Below, one piece after another: positions 13,613 through 23,323 of a stretch of 44,216 bases of DNA. Each line of letters starts with the position of its first letter. Positions within the stretch are counted from its first letter, which is position 1. This stretch comes from Bacillota bacterium (GTDB taxonomy: Bacteria > Bacillota_A > Clostridia > Lachnospirales > Lachnospiraceae): contig JAEZSL010000023.1 of NCBI GenBank assembly GCA_023443925.1, positions 1-44,216 of the forward strand. The letters run 5' to 3'. Position numbers and translations under genes: made by a program. The notes under the pieces were generated by a model. It did not search any database, was not told where the DNA came from, and was given only the letters and a program-made list of their open reading frames with translations.

Positions 13613-16258
13613 TTGAAAAAAATAGTATTAATAGACGGACACAGTATATTAAACCGGGCGTTTTATGCGATACCGGATTTAACGAATTCCGAAGGAAATC
13701 ATACCAATGCCATATTAGGCTTTCTAAATATTATGTTTAAGATACTGGATGAGGAAAAACCGGAATATTTAACCGTGGCATTTGATGTCCATCAGCCAAC
13801 CTTCCGGCATGAAATGTTTGAACAGTATAAAGGAACCCGAAAATCCATGCCGGACGAATTAAGGGAACAGGTGCCGGTGATGAAGGATGTGCTCCGCGCC
13901 ATGGGTGTTACCATTATGGAAAAACCGGGGTTTGAAGCCGATGATGTACTTGGAACCATAGCAAAAACCTGTGAGAAGGAAGGTTATCAGGTATCCCTGG
14001 TATCCGGTGACCGGGATTTGCTTCAGCTTGCCACTGACAATATCAAAATCCGTATACCGAAAACTAAAAAAGGCGGAACCGAGATAGAAAACTATAATAC
14101 CCAGGATGTAATTGATGCCTATGGTGTTACGCCCACCCAGTTTATCGATCTGAAAGGACTGATGGGCGATACTTCCGATAATATACCGGGTGTACCGGGA
14201 ATCGGCGAGAAAACCGCATCCAAGATTATTTCAGCATTTGATTCCATAGAGAATGCTTATGAACATATCGATGAAATCGGACCTGCAAAAGCCAGGGAAG
14301 CCTTAAAGAATAACCATGAACTGGCAGTGTTAAGCAAAGCACTGGCAACCATTAAGATCGACTGTGAAATAGATTTTCACCTGGAGGATGCCTTACTGGG
14401 TAATTTATATAATGAAAGAGCTTTTTCCTACTTTAAAAGGCTGGAGTTTAAAAGTCTGTTAAATCGTTTTCAACTGGAAGTAACACATTATGAAAGTATC
14501 GAAGATCATTTTAAAATAATATCCGGTTTAGAACAGGCAGAAACCGTATTTCAGAAACTGTTTCAAGAAACACAGGATAAGATTGCCGGAATTCAGTTTG
14601 TAACAGAAGAAGAGGAAGTGCTGGGATTATCTCTGGCCTTTAGTGATGAAGATATCTATTTTATCCGTACGGAAGGTTTTATAACGGCAGAATATCTTCA
14701 GGACAAAGTTAACGCTTTATTAAATACACCTATAACACTGGCAGTAATTGGTCTGAAGCTTCAGTTAGGGCTGATTCAGGCTGATGAGAAGAGCAGAATT
14801 TTTGATGAAGGGATTGCAGCATATTTGTTAAACCCTCTTGGTGCTACTTATCATTATGATGATATAGCAAGGGATTATCTAAAGATGACCATTCCTTCCA
14901 TGACCGATCTTTTGGGTAAGAGCTCCTTAAAACAAGCGATGGATGGATTGGAGAAGGAATTTAAGTCCTATAGCTGCTATCAGGGTTATGTTGCTTACAA
15001 AGCTTGTGATATGCTGGCTGCAGCCCTGGAACAGGCTGGCATGTATGAATTATTTTTAAATATAGAGATGCCCCTTATTTATACCCTTTATGATATGGAA
15101 ACCCGTGGAATCCGTCTGAACCGGGAAGCCCTGAAAGAGTATGGGGATAAGTTGTCGGTGGGAATAGAGGATCTGGAAGCAAAAATATACGAACTGGTAG
15201 GTGAGAAATTTAATATAAACTCACCGAAACAGCTTGGCGTAATATTATTTGAAAAGCTGCGGCTGCCCTTTGGGAAAAAGACGAAAACCGGCTATTCTAC
15301 TTCGGCAGATATCTTAGATCGATTAGCAAACGAACATCCGGTGATCAGCATGATTTTAGAGTATCGGCAGATCACGAAGCTGAAATCCACCTATGCGGAC
15401 GGACTGGCCGCATATATCGGAACGGATGGCAGAATCCACGGCAAATTTCATCAGACCATTGCTGCTACCGGAAGGATAAGCAGCACGGAACCAAATCTGC
15501 AGAATATTCCCATCCGCATGGAATTGGGCCGCGAAATCAGAAAAGTATTTATCCCGGAAGAGGATTATATCTTTTTGGACGCGGATTATTCCCAGATTGA
15601 GCTTCGTGTATTAGCTCATATGTCCGGCGATCAAAGACTGATCGATGCTTACCGGGAAGCACAGGACATTCACCGGATTACGGCATCACAGGTATTCCAC
15701 ACACCGTTAGATGAGGTTACACCTTTGCAGAGAAGCAATGCAAAAGCCGTTAATTTTGGTATTGTTTATGGAATTAGCTCCTTTGGATTAGGACAGGGCT
15801 TAAATATTTCGAGAAAAGAGGCCGAAGATTACATCAGCAGATATTTTGAAACTTATCCCAGGGTAAAACAATATCTGGATGATTTGGTATTAAGTGGTAA
15901 GAAGGATGGTTATGTTACTACTTATTTTGGCAGAAGAAGACCGATTCCCGAGCTGTCCTCCTCCAATTTCATGCAGCGCTCCTTTGGAGAGAGGGTTGCG
16001 ATGAATTCACCCATTCAGGGTACGGCTGCAGATATTATTAAAATTGCCATGATTCATGTCAATGAACGGTTAAAGAAATTAAATCTGCGTTCCAGACTGA
16101 TTCTGCAGATCCACGATGAATTATTAATAGAAGCTCATAAATCGGAAGTAGACCAGGTAAGTGATATTTTAAAGGCTGAGATGCAGAAAGCTGCCGATAT
16201 GAGCGTACCGATGGAGGTAGATGTAAAAACCGGCATGAATTGGTATGAAGCAAAATAA
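13613..16258 (+). CDS. polA: DNA polymerase I
   Basis: 881 residues, TTG start at 13613 after AGGTGGG. The enzyme fills gaps and removes RNA primers in repair and replication. The N-terminal 5'-3' exonuclease (1-290) is intact (FEADDVLGT, VSGDRDLLQLA, LMGDTSDNIPGVPGIGEKTA). The middle 3'-5' exonuclease-like region (~310-480) lacks the usual Asp-x-Glu first motif: the aligned stretch reads GIQFVTEEEEVLGLSLAF, so proofreading is probably absent, as in Bacillus PolA. The polymerase domain has motif A (DADYSQIELRVLAH), motif B (RSNAKAVNFGIVYG) and motif C (LQIHDELLIEA). It is followed by coaE 23 bases on, a common pairing in Firmicutes. Confidence 0.97.
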   Translation: MKKIVLIDGHSILNRAFYAIPDLTNSEGNHTNAILGFLNIMFKILDEEKPEYLTVAFDVHQPTFRHEMFEQYKGTRKSMPDELREQVPVMKDVLRAMGVTIMEKPGFEADDVLGTIAKTCEKEGYQVSLVSGDRDLLQLATDNIKIRIPKTKKGGTEIENYNTQDVIDAYGVTPTQFIDLKGLMGDTSDNIPGVPGIGEKTASKIISAFDSIENAYEHIDEIGPAKAREALKNNHELAVLSKALATIKIDCEIDFHLEDALLGNLYNERAFSYFKRLEFKSLLNRFQLEVTHYESIEDHFKIISGLEQAETVFQKLFQETQDKIAGIQFVTEEEEVLGLSLAFSDEDIYFIRTEGFITAEYLQDKVNALLNTPITLAVIGLKLQLGLIQADEKSRIFDEGIAAYLLNPLGATYHYDDIARDYLKMTIPSMTDLLGKSSLKQAMDGLEKEFKSYSCYQGYVAYKACDMLAAALEQAGMYELFLNIEMPLIYTLYDMETRGIRLNREALKEYGDKLSVGIEDLEAKIYELVGEKFNINSPKQLGVILFEKLRLPFGKKTKTGYSTSADILDRLANEHPVISMILEYRQITKLKSTYADGLAAYIGTDGRIHGKFHQTIAATGRISSTEPNLQNIPIRMELGREIRKVFIPEEDYIFLDADYSQIELRVLAHMSGDQRLIDAYREAQDIHRITASQVFHTPLDEVTPLQRSNAKAVNFGIVYGISSFGLGQGLNISRKEAEDYISRYFETYPRVKQYLDDLVLSGKKDGYVTTYFGRRRPIPELSSSNFMQRSFGERVAMNSPIQGTAADIIKIAMIHVNERLKKLNLRSRLILQIHDELLIEAHKSEVDQVSDILKAEMQKAADMSVPMEVDVKTGMNWYEAK

Positions 16259-16281
16259 TCTGGCGTCAGGAGTTACGGAAT

Positions 16282-16881
16282 ATGAAAGTAATCGGTATTA
16301 CAGGGGGCATTGGCAGCGGTAAATCCATGGTGGCTGACATTATGAGAGAAGATTTTCACGCATATCTCATTAATACGGATCAGATTGCCCATAAACTTAT
16401 GGAAAAGGGTGGGATATCCTATGAGCTTATAGTAGAGTATTTTGGCGGGAATATCTTGAACCCTTCCGGTGAAATAGATCGAAGCGCACTGGGCAGACTG
16501 GTATACCAGGCTCCTGAAAAACTCTTGATCTTAAACTCGTTTACGCATCCCTATGTTATGGATTATGTGAAAAAATTAATTGAGGAAAAAAGTAAGGAAA
16601 ATATAGGACTAATCTGTGTAGAAACAGCACTGCCCATTGAAGCAGGACTTCACACTTTCTGCCATGCCATCTGGTATGTTTTTTCCCCGGATAACCTCCG
16701 GAGAGAACGGCTGAAGGAATCGCGGAATTATGATGACGAAAAAATTACTCAAATATTTAAAAACCAGATCAGTGAGGGAGATTACAGAAAAGCCAGTACT
16801 CATGTCCTGATCAACGACGGACCGAGAGAAAAAATAGCGGAACAAATCGAAGTTTTGCTAGAGAAAATGCCGGAGTTATAA
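16282..16881 (+). CDS. coaE: Dephospho-CoA kinase
   Basis: 199 residues. It phosphorylates the 3'-hydroxyl of dephospho-CoA, the last step of coenzyme A synthesis. The Walker A motif GITGGIGSGKS starts at residue 5; INTDQIAHKLM and the lid-region Arg residues (NLRRERLKESRNYD) are also typical. The start ATG follows GGAGTTACGGAAT. Next to polA, with which it is probably co-transcribed. Confidence 0.95.
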   Translation: MKVIGITGGIGSGKSMVADIMREDFHAYLINTDQIAHKLMEKGGISYELIVEYFGGNILNPSGEIDRSALGRLVYQAPEKLLILNSFTHPYVMDYVKKLIEEKSKENIGLICVETALPIEAGLHTFCHAIWYVFSPDNLRRERLKESRNYDDEKITQIFKNQISEGDYRKASTHVLINDGPREKIAEQIEVLLEKMPEL

Positions 16882-16997
16882 TATAATTGAAACGAAACAG
16901 CTATTATTAACGGACGGAATAAATCTGTTTGCATGTTAAAGAAATAGAACCATTTTCCGGTAAAAGTATATCAGACATACCATGTGGGGGATTTTAA

Positions 16998-19100
16998 ATG
17001 GAAAACAAAAGATATCCGGAGCACTTAGTTTTTGGATTGGACATCGGAACCAGAAGCATTGTCGGAACAGTTGGCTATAAAGAAAGCGACCATAATTTTA
17101 TTGTAGTGGCCCAGTGTGTCAGGGAGCATGAGACCCGCGCCATGATGGACGGTCAGATTCATGACATCCTGAAAGTATCCGAAACAATTCTGGAAGTGAA
17201 AAAAGAACTGGAACAGCAGATCGGAAGACGGCTTACCGATGTATGTATTGCGGCTGCCGGCAGGGTCTTAAAAACGGTTACGGTTAATGCGGAATACGAA
17301 TTTCCCAGTGAAACGACTTTAAATGAAGAACACATCCATTCTCTGGAGCTTATCGGGGTAGAAAAAGCCTATGATACTTTAAGGGAACAGGTAAAAGAAG
17401 ATAAGATAAATTTTTATTGTGTAGGTTATTCGGTTATCCGTTATTTTTTAAACGGCTATAGCATGGTAAAATTAGAAGGACATAAAGCCAACAAGATCGG
17501 TACGGAATTACTGGCTACTTTTTTGCCGGATGAAGTTATAGACGGCCTGTATACAGCTGTAGAACGAGCCGGTCTGCAGGTTGCCAATTTAACTTTGGAG
17601 CCCATTGCAGCCATTAATGTTGCCATACCGGAAAAGTTCCGGTTACTTAATATAGCCATGATCGATGTGGGTGCCGGAACATCGGATATTTCCATAACCA
17701 AAGACGGCAGTATTATTGCTTATGGCATGATTCCCTCTGCAGGAGATGAAATAACGGAAGCTATCGTTCAGAATTATCTGGTGGAGTTTAAAACTGCCGA
17801 AGTGATGAAACTGGCCTGTTTAAAAAAGAAGAAGGTTACCTTTAAGGATATTATGGGTACCAGCCATAAAGTTACCACAGAAGAAATAATTGAAGCTGTT
17901 TCCGAGGCAGTACATAAAATAACCAAAAGTGTGGCGGAAAAAATTATAGAACTCAACGGCAGCAAATCCGTCAGTGCGGTATTTGTTGTGGGGGGAGGCG
18001 GCAAGATACCAGGATTTATTACCAGTCTGGCAGAATACTTAAATCTACCCAAAGACCGGGTTGCTTTAAGAGGGGAAGAAGTTCTTGGTGAGGTTACCTT
18101 CCTGCAGGAAAACATTAAGAAAGATCCTTTGCTGGTTACGCCGGTGGGTATATGTCTTAATTTTTATGACCAGGCGAATAATTTTATCTTTGTCAATGTT
18201 AACGGTGAACGGGTGAAATTATATGATAACAATAAACTTACCATAGTGGATGCAGCCATACAGATCGGCTTCCCTAATGAAAAACTATTTCCCAGAAGAG
18301 GGAAAGCCATTAATTATACCTTAAACGGAAACAAACGGTTAGTCCGGGGGGAACTGGGAGAAGCCGCAGTAGTGAAACTAAATGGTGCCGCAGCTGGTAT
18401 CAGTCATAGCATTGTACAAAACGATAAGATAGAAATTATTGAATCCACTGTGGGAGAAGCAGCGGTTTTTGAAGTGAGACAGCTTCCGGAATACAATGGA
18501 ATCATATCTTTTATCTTCAACGGCCAAAGTGTCCTGTGCCCCAAATTCGTAATGGCTAACCAAAAGCTGGTATCCGAATTCTACAGCATACAAGACGGTG
18601 ACGAAATACAGATCCTTAATTATTATACCCTGGAACAAGTTTTGGAGTTTATGGATATTGAATTTAAAGGAACGATATACGTGAATAATATGCCGGCCCA
18701 GATGGATGAAAAAGTTTATGAGAATTTTACAATTCAATGTGAGTTAAAGGACAGCACATCTGAAAATATGGATTTGGCTACAGAGGAAGGTGATATTCAC
18801 GCATCGAAAGCAGAAGACGGGCTGTCAGCAGAAAATAACCCGGATGAGGCATCTGGAAAAGCTGTCTTAAATGAATCTGCAATAGAAGCCGGGAAAAAGG
18901 ATCTTTATGTTATTATAAATAAAGAACCGGTCAGACTTTCTAATAAAAGCACTTATATATTCGTTGACATATTTGATTTTTATCCCTTTGACCTTAAAAA
19001 AGCCGGAGGATCGGAACTGGTTATAACACTGAACGGCGAAAAAGCGGATTTTACCATGCCTCTTCATGAAAAAGATATAATTGAGCTGTATTGGAAATAG
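16998..19100 (+). CDS. FtsA-like ATPase with a long C-terminal extension
   Basis: 700 residues, against about 420 for FtsA. The first ~385 residues show the actin/FtsA/PilM ATPase fold: phosphate 1 loop GLDIGTRSIVG, SHS2-like insert, phosphate 2 MIDVGAGTSDIS, and the adenosine motif VVGGGGKIPGF. After residue 385 comes an extension of ~315 residues, mostly beta, which includes an acidic linker (about 590-635, TSENMDLATEEGDIHASKAE) and two or more small domains. The family is annotated in clostridia as cell division FtsA-domain protein. No ftsZ or pil gene is adjacent, so whether it acts in division or in another membrane assembly is open. GGGGG precedes the ATG. It may not be the main FtsA of the cell. 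Confidence 0.8.
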   Translation: MENKRYPEHLVFGLDIGTRSIVGTVGYKESDHNFIVVAQCVREHETRAMMDGQIHDILKVSETILEVKKELEQQIGRRLTDVCIAAAGRVLKTVTVNAEYEFPSETTLNEEHIHSLELIGVEKAYDTLREQVKEDKINFYCVGYSVIRYFLNGYSMVKLEGHKANKIGTELLATFLPDEVIDGLYTAVERAGLQVANLTLEPIAAINVAIPEKFRLLNIAMIDVGAGTSDISITKDGSIIAYGMIPSAGDEITEAIVQNYLVEFKTAEVMKLACLKKKKVTFKDIMGTSHKVTTEEIIEAVSEAVHKITKSVAEKIIELNGSKSVSAVFVVGGGGKIPGFITSLAEYLNLPKDRVALRGEEVLGEVTFLQENIKKDPLLVTPVGICLNFYDQANNFIFVNVNGERVKLYDNNKLTIVDAAIQIGFPNEKLFPRRGKAINYTLNGNKRLVRGELGEAAVVKLNGAAAGISHSIVQNDKIEIIESTVGEAAVFEVRQLPEYNGIISFIFNGQSVLCPKFVMANQKLVSEFYSIQDGDEIQILNYYTLEQVLEFMDIEFKGTIYVNNMPAQMDEKVYENFTIQCELKDSTSENMDLATEEGDIHASKAEDGLSAENNPDEASGKAVLNESAIEAGKKDLYVIINKEPVRLSNKSTYIFVDIFDFYPFDLKKAGGSELVITLNGEKADFTMPLHEKDIIELYWK

Positions 19101-19140
19101 TAATGAATAAGCTATCATTTTGTTCCAAAACATTATTTAG

Positions 19141-19169
19141 TTGACAAATCCTTAAGAATAGAGGATACT
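19141..19169 (+). promoter_or_regulatory. Strong sigma-A promoter before the WalJ-like gene
   Basis: Consensus TTGACA (19141-19146), 17-base spacer and GATACT (19164-19169). Predicted start near 19176, leaving a leader of ~110 bases before ATG 19286. Confidence 0.75.
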
Positions 19170-19196
19170 TTTTCATGAATTAAAGAATAAGGACAG

Positions 19197-19286
19197 AGGC
19201 CAAAGGCGGTACTTAACAGTCTTTGATGTCCGGTCAAGAATAAGAATTCTGTACGAAATTATTATACAGGTCAAAGGAGGTACTTA
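19197..19286 (+). repeat. Direct repeat duplicating a ribosome site
   Basis: AGGCCAAAGGCGGTACTTA (19197-19215) and AGGTCAAAGGAGGTACTTA (19268-19286) match at 17 of 19 bases. The second copy is the ribosome site and first base of the start codon of the WalJ-like gene. The first copy has AAGGCGG instead of AAGGAGG and lacks the ATG (it reads ACTTAACAG). Confidence 0.65.
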
Positions 19287-20083
19287 TGAATTTATGCAGT
19301 ATTGCAAGCGGCAGCAGTGGGAATTGTACCTTTGTAGGCAGTACGCAGACGAAACTGCTGGTAGATGCAGGAATCAGCGGCAAGCGGATTGAAAACGGGT
19401 TAAACAGCATAGAAGTTTCACCTCAGGATATCCAGGGGGTTTTAATTACCCACGAACACGCCGATCATATCCAGGGCGTAGGAGTGCTGGCCAGAAGGTA
19501 TAATACCCCGATTTATGGAACTGCGGAGACCATTAATTCCATTCTGAAAATAAATAGTATCGGCCGCATACCGGAAGAACTGCTGCATTATGTCGTACCG
19601 GACCAGGCATTCCAGATTAATGATATTACGGTGGAACCCTTTTCAACCTCCCATGATGCCTCCAACCCGGTGTGCTATGCATTTCAGGCCGACGGGCATA
19701 AAATCGGTATGGCAACAGACCTTGGCAAATATGATGACTATATCATAGAAAAACTTGCGGGTGCTGAGATTTTGTTACTGGAAGCAAATCATGATGTAAA
19801 TATGCTGATGGTAGGCGGGTATCCATATTACTTAAAGCAGCGGATTTTAGGAGACCGGGGGCATTTGTCCAATGAGAACTCTGCCCGGTTAATCTGTAAG
19901 CTTTTTCATGAAAAATTAAAACATATAACCCTTGCACATTTAAGCCAGGAGAATAATTATGAAGAACTGGCATATGAGACGGTCAGGATAGAATTAAACA
20001 GCTTAGTGGATGACCGCAGTTCAGAAGCCATACTTAGTGTTGCCAGAAGGGATACGGCATCGGATATGCTGTCAGTCGTATAA
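19286..20083 (+). CDS. Metallo-beta-lactamase fold hydrolase, WalJ/YycJ-like
   Basis: 265 residues. The metal-binding motif THEHADH is near residue 53, with further His/Asp ligands in STSHDASNPV and LLEANHD. The start CSIASGSSGNCTFVG and the ending LAHLSQENNYEELAYETV are those of the YycJ/WalJ group. In Bacillus this gene lies beside the walRK two-component system and has a role linked to DNA replication and cell wall control; here walRK is absent. AAAGGAGGTACTT is a strong ribosome site directly before the ATG. Expressed from the promoter at 19141. Confidence 0.88.
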   Translation: MNLCSIASGSSGNCTFVGSTQTKLLVDAGISGKRIENGLNSIEVSPQDIQGVLITHEHADHIQGVGVLARRYNTPIYGTAETINSILKINSIGRIPEELLHYVVPDQAFQINDITVEPFSTSHDASNPVCYAFQADGHKIGMATDLGKYDDYIIEKLAGAEILLLEANHDVNMLMVGGYPYYLKQRILGDRGHLSNENSARLICKLFHEKLKHITLAHLSQENNYEELAYETVRIELNSLVDDRSSEAILSVARRDTASDMLSVV

Positions 20084-20125
20084 GATATCAGCATTTAGTA
20101 TAATAGATTAATGGAGGACATCAGG

Positions 20126-20398
20126 ATGAAAAAAACAATTATTACCGTTGTCGGCAAAGACAGCGTTGGAATTATAGCAAAGGTTTGTACGTATCTGGCA
20201 AATAACCAGGTAAATATTTTAGACATCTCCCAGACAATTGTACAGGGATATTTTAATATGATGATGATAGTTGATGCCAATGAAGCGCCTAAGAATTTTG
20301 AAGATCTTGCAACGGAATTAGAACAGATCGGGGAAGAAATCGGAGTTATAATCAAAGCCCAGCATGAAGATATCTTTAATAAAATGCACCGTCTGTAA
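20126..20398 (+). CDS. ACT-domain protein, UPF0237 family
   Basis: 90 residues from ATG 20126, chosen because GGAGG lies 8 bases before it; an upstream in-frame ATG at 20111 would contain that site. A single ACT domain begins at residue 3 (TIITVVGKDSVGIIAKVCTY) with NVNILDISQTIVQGYFNMMM-type sequence. These small proteins bind amino acids or similar ligands. UPF0237 is nearly always next to UPF0210, as here, suggesting a regulatory partner of that protein. Ligand unknown. Confidence 0.9.
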   Translation: MKKTIITVVGKDSVGIIAKVCTYLANNQVNILDISQTIVQGYFNMMMIVDANEAPKNFEDLATELEQIGEEIGVIIKAQHEDIFNKMHRL

Positions 20399-20435
20399 AG
20401 GGGCGAGCTAAAAGGAAACAGACGAAAAGAAAGGG

Positions 20436-20451
20436 ATGCGCCCAGGCGCAT
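20436..20451 (+). other. Small hairpin between the ACT and UPF0210 genes
   Basis: ATGCGC and GCGCAT form a 6 bp stem with loop CCAG. It ends 14 bases before the UPF0210 start, so it could shape translation of the downstream gene. Confidence 0.4.
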
Positions 20452-20465
20452 AGGTTGGAGTTAAC

Positions 20466-21830
20466 ATGATAAATATTGAAGAAGTTATAGAAACCAATAA
20501 GATGATCGAACAGGAAAATCTGGATGTAAGAACCATTACCTTAGGAATAAGCCTGTTGGATTGTGCGGATAATAACCTGGAAGAAGTCAATCGAAAAATA
20601 TATGAAAAGATTACTGCCGTTGCAAAGGATCTGGTTGTGACCGGTAAGGCAATTGAACGGGAGTACGGCATACCGATTGTAAACAAACGGATATCGGTAA
20701 CTCCCATTTCCTTAGTTGGTGCGGCAGCCTGCAAGTGCCCGGAGGATTATGTAACCATTGCGCAGACCTTAGACCGTGCGGCACATACCGTAGGTGTTAA
20801 TTTTATCGGCGGGTATTCAGCTCTGGTTTCCAAGGGTATGACTACCAGTGACCAGAACCTGATTAAATCTATTCCAAAAGCCCTTGCTGTTACGGAAAGG
20901 GTGTGCAGTTCCGTTAACGTAGGTTCCACCAAGACCGGAATTGACATGGATGCAGTTAAGCTCCTTGGTGAAATTGTACTGGAAACCGCTGAACAAACTA
21001 AGGAAAGAGATTCCTTAGGCTGTGCCAAATTAGTGGTATTTTGTAATGCTCCGGATGATAATCCTTTCATGGCCGGTGCCTTCCACGGGATTACGGAAGG
21101 GGATGCCATCATAAATGTCGGTGTCAGCGGACCCGGGGTTGTAAAGAAGGCTCTTGAAAGTGTAAGAGGTGCCGATTTTGGAACACTTTGCGAAACCATT
21201 AAAACTACCGCTTTTAAGATTACCAGAGTAGGACAGCTGGTTGCCCAGGAAGCTTCAAAGAGATTAAATATACCCTTCGGAATAATTGATTTATCCTTAG
21301 CACCTACCCCGGCAGTGGGAGACAGTGTTGCGGAGATTTTCCAGGAGATGGGCCTTGAACATGCAGGTGCACCAGGTACTACGGCTGCACTGGCCCTGTT
21401 AAATGACCAGGTGAAAAAAGGAGGAGTAATGGCTTCCTCTTATGTTGGCGGACTAAGCGGTGCATTTATACCGGTCAGCGAAGATCAGGGGATGATCAAT
21501 GCGGTTCAGGCAGGAGCCTTAACTCTTGAGAAGCTGGAAGCCATGACCTGTGTCTGCTCCGTTGGTCTGGATATGATCGCCATTCCGGGAGATACAAAAG
21601 CTTCTACCATATCAGGTATTATAGCAGATGAAATGGCAATCGGTATGGTAAACCAGAAGACAACAGCTGTACGTATCATACCGGTTATCGGTAAAAAAGT
21701 CGGAGACATGGTAGAATTCGGAGGGCTGCTCGGCTATGCTCCGGTAATGCCGGTCAATCCTTTTAACTGTGAGGGCTTTATCAACCGGGGCGGAAGAATT
21801 CCAGCTCCAATCCATAGTTTTAAAAATTAA
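20466..21830 (+). CDS. UPF0210/PFL family (DUF711) protein
   Basis: 454 residues, close to the usual length. Recognisable stretches are [36 protein letters not shown] text ([18 protein letters not shown]), [15 protein letters not shown] and a Gly-rich C-terminus ([19 protein letters not shown]; PAPIHSFKN end). The fold has been related to glycyl-radical PFL-like barrels, but no catalytic role has been shown. It pairs with the ACT protein upstream, and the two are one transcription unit. GGAG lies 6 bases before the ATG. Confidence 0.88.
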   Translation: MINIEEVIETNKMIEQENLDVRTITLGISLLDCADNNLEEVNRKIYEKITAVAKDLVVTGKAIEREYGIPIVNKRISVTPISLVGAAACKCPEDYVTIAQTLDRAAHTVGVNFIGGYSALVSKGMTTSDQNLIKSIPKALAVTERVCSSVNVGSTKTGIDMDAVKLLGEIVLETAEQTKERDSLGCAKLVVFCNAPDDNPFMAGAFHGITEGDAIINVGVSGPGVVKKALESVRGADFGTLCETIKTTAFKITRVGQLVAQEASKRLNIPFGIIDLSLAPTPAVGDSVAEIFQEMGLEHAGAPGTTAALALLNDQVKKGGVMASSYVGGLSGAFIPVSEDQGMINAVQAGALTLEKLEAMTCVCSVGLDMIAIPGDTKASTISGIIADEMAIGMVNQKTTAVRIIPVIGKKVGDMVEFGGLLGYAPVMPVNPFNCEGFINRGGRIPAPIHSFKN

Positions 21831-21870
21831 TAAGGTTAAAATATAGAATAGCGAAAGGCTTGGTAAAAAA

Positions 21871-23322
21871 ATGAATCAAGAATTATTGAAGAAGGATTAT
21901 AAGAAAGTATTGCATTTTTTCAGTGAAATCTCAGCAGTTCCAAGAGGCTCCAAAAATAATACTGCCATTAGTAATTATCTGGTTGATTTTGCCAAAAGCA
22001 GGAGTCTTTATTATGTCCAGGATGAGTTTGAAAATGTAGTCATAATCAAAGAAGCTGCACCGGGTTATGAGAATTCTCCAGCAATTATAATTCAAGGTCA
22101 TATGGATATGGTTTGTGAAAAGACCAATGACTGTACCCATGATTTTCTGATGGAAGGCATTGAATTATATTTAGAAGGAGATTATATCCATGCAGACCGT
22201 ACTACTCTTGGTGCAGATAACGGTATTGCTCTTGCCTATGCCCTTGCTTTGTTAGACGATGCGACATTAAAACACCCGAGAATTGAAGTAATTTGTACCA
22301 CCGACGAAGAAATTGGTATGGAAGGAGCCATCGGTGTTGATGTCTCCATATTAAAAGGAAAGTATCTGATCAATGCCGATTCGGAAGAAGAAGGAGTTTT
22401 ATGGACCAGTTCGGCCGGTGGTCTGACCAGCACCTGTGAGCTTCCCATAAAGCGGGTAAAAGGTCAGGGACTTAAAATAAATCTTTCCATCAGCGAGTTA
22501 CAGGGAGGACATTCCGGTGCGGAAATTCATAAGAACAGAACCAATGCCACTAAATTGATGGGCAGACTTTTGTTTGAATTAAGGGAATACGTTAACTTTG
22601 GACTAATCGATATGATGGGCGGTTTAAAGGATAATGCCATTCCAAGGGACTCCAATGCCAATCTTTTTATAGAAGCAGAAGATGTGGAGGGACTTAATAA
22701 AGGATTTGAGGAATTATCGAAAAGATATAAGAATGAACTTATAACCAGCGAACCTTATCTGGGAATTCATATGACGGATTTAGGTGAAGGAGAATATTCT
22801 TATCTCCATCCCATTTCTTTTGAAAAGGTATTATTTATGCTTTTAAATACACCGAACGGAGTGCAGGCTATGAGTTCGGATATTCCCGGTCTGGTGGAAA
22901 GCTCTTTGAATTTGGGAATTTTCCGTATTGAAGAAGAAAAAGCAACCTTATGCTTTTCTGTCCGCAGTTCTGTTAACAGCTTTAAACAGTTTATTACCGG
23001 TAAATTAAGATATATGTCCGAGTTTCTGGGAGGAGAATTCTATGTCAGGGCACAGTATCCTGCCTGGGAATATAAAAAGGAATCTCCTTTACGTGAGCAT
23101 TTAATAAAAATATTCAGGCAGGAGTATGGACATGAACCCAAACTGGAAGCCATCCATGCCGGCTTGGAATGCAGTTTCTTCGCTGAAAAAATCCCCGGTG
23201 TTGATATTGTATCCTTAGGACCGGAAATGCATGATATTCATACACCCAAGGAGCGCTTAAGCTTACCTTCAGCGATCCGAGTATACAAATACCTGGAAAA
23301 GGTAATCGAAGGATTGAAATAA
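21871..23322 (+). CDS. pepD: Aminoacyl-histidine dipeptidase (M20, PepD-like)
   Basis: 483 residues, the usual size. Zinc-dependent hydrolase that cleaves dipeptides such as carnosine-like Xaa-His. Metal motif HMDMVCEK (His and Asp) near residue 80, TLGADNGIALAYALA, and the catalytic CTTDEEIGMEGA with Glu-Glu; a further Asp in NADSEEEG, and the final metal His in SLGPEMHDIHTPKERL. The lid domain lies in the middle (GGHSGAEIHKNRTNA). GAAAGG is the likely ribosome site. It precedes the CapA-like gene by one base, so they are co-transcribed. Confidence 0.93.
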   Translation: MNQELLKKDYKKVLHFFSEISAVPRGSKNNTAISNYLVDFAKSRSLYYVQDEFENVVIIKEAAPGYENSPAIIIQGHMDMVCEKTNDCTHDFLMEGIELYLEGDYIHADRTTLGADNGIALAYALALLDDATLKHPRIEVICTTDEEIGMEGAIGVDVSILKGKYLINADSEEEGVLWTSSAGGLTSTCELPIKRVKGQGLKINLSISELQGGHSGAEIHKNRTNATKLMGRLLFELREYVNFGLIDMMGGLKDNAIPRDSNANLFIEAEDVEGLNKGFEELSKRYKNELITSEPYLGIHMTDLGEGEYSYLHPISFEKVLFMLLNTPNGVQAMSSDIPGLVESSLNLGIFRIEEEKATLCFSVRSSVNSFKQFITGKLRYMSEFLGGEFYVRAQYPAWEYKKESPLREHLIKIFRQEYGHEPKLEAIHAGLECSFFAEKIPGVDIVSLGPEMHDIHTPKERLSLPSAIRVYKYLEKVIEGLK

Positions 23323-23323
23323 C

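Noticed and set aside
20436..20451. Another copy of the two-hairpin module before the UPF0210 gene
   Set aside because: Only a 6 bp GC stem is present; there is no GAAAGG-TGCC arm and no TATCCC hairpin.
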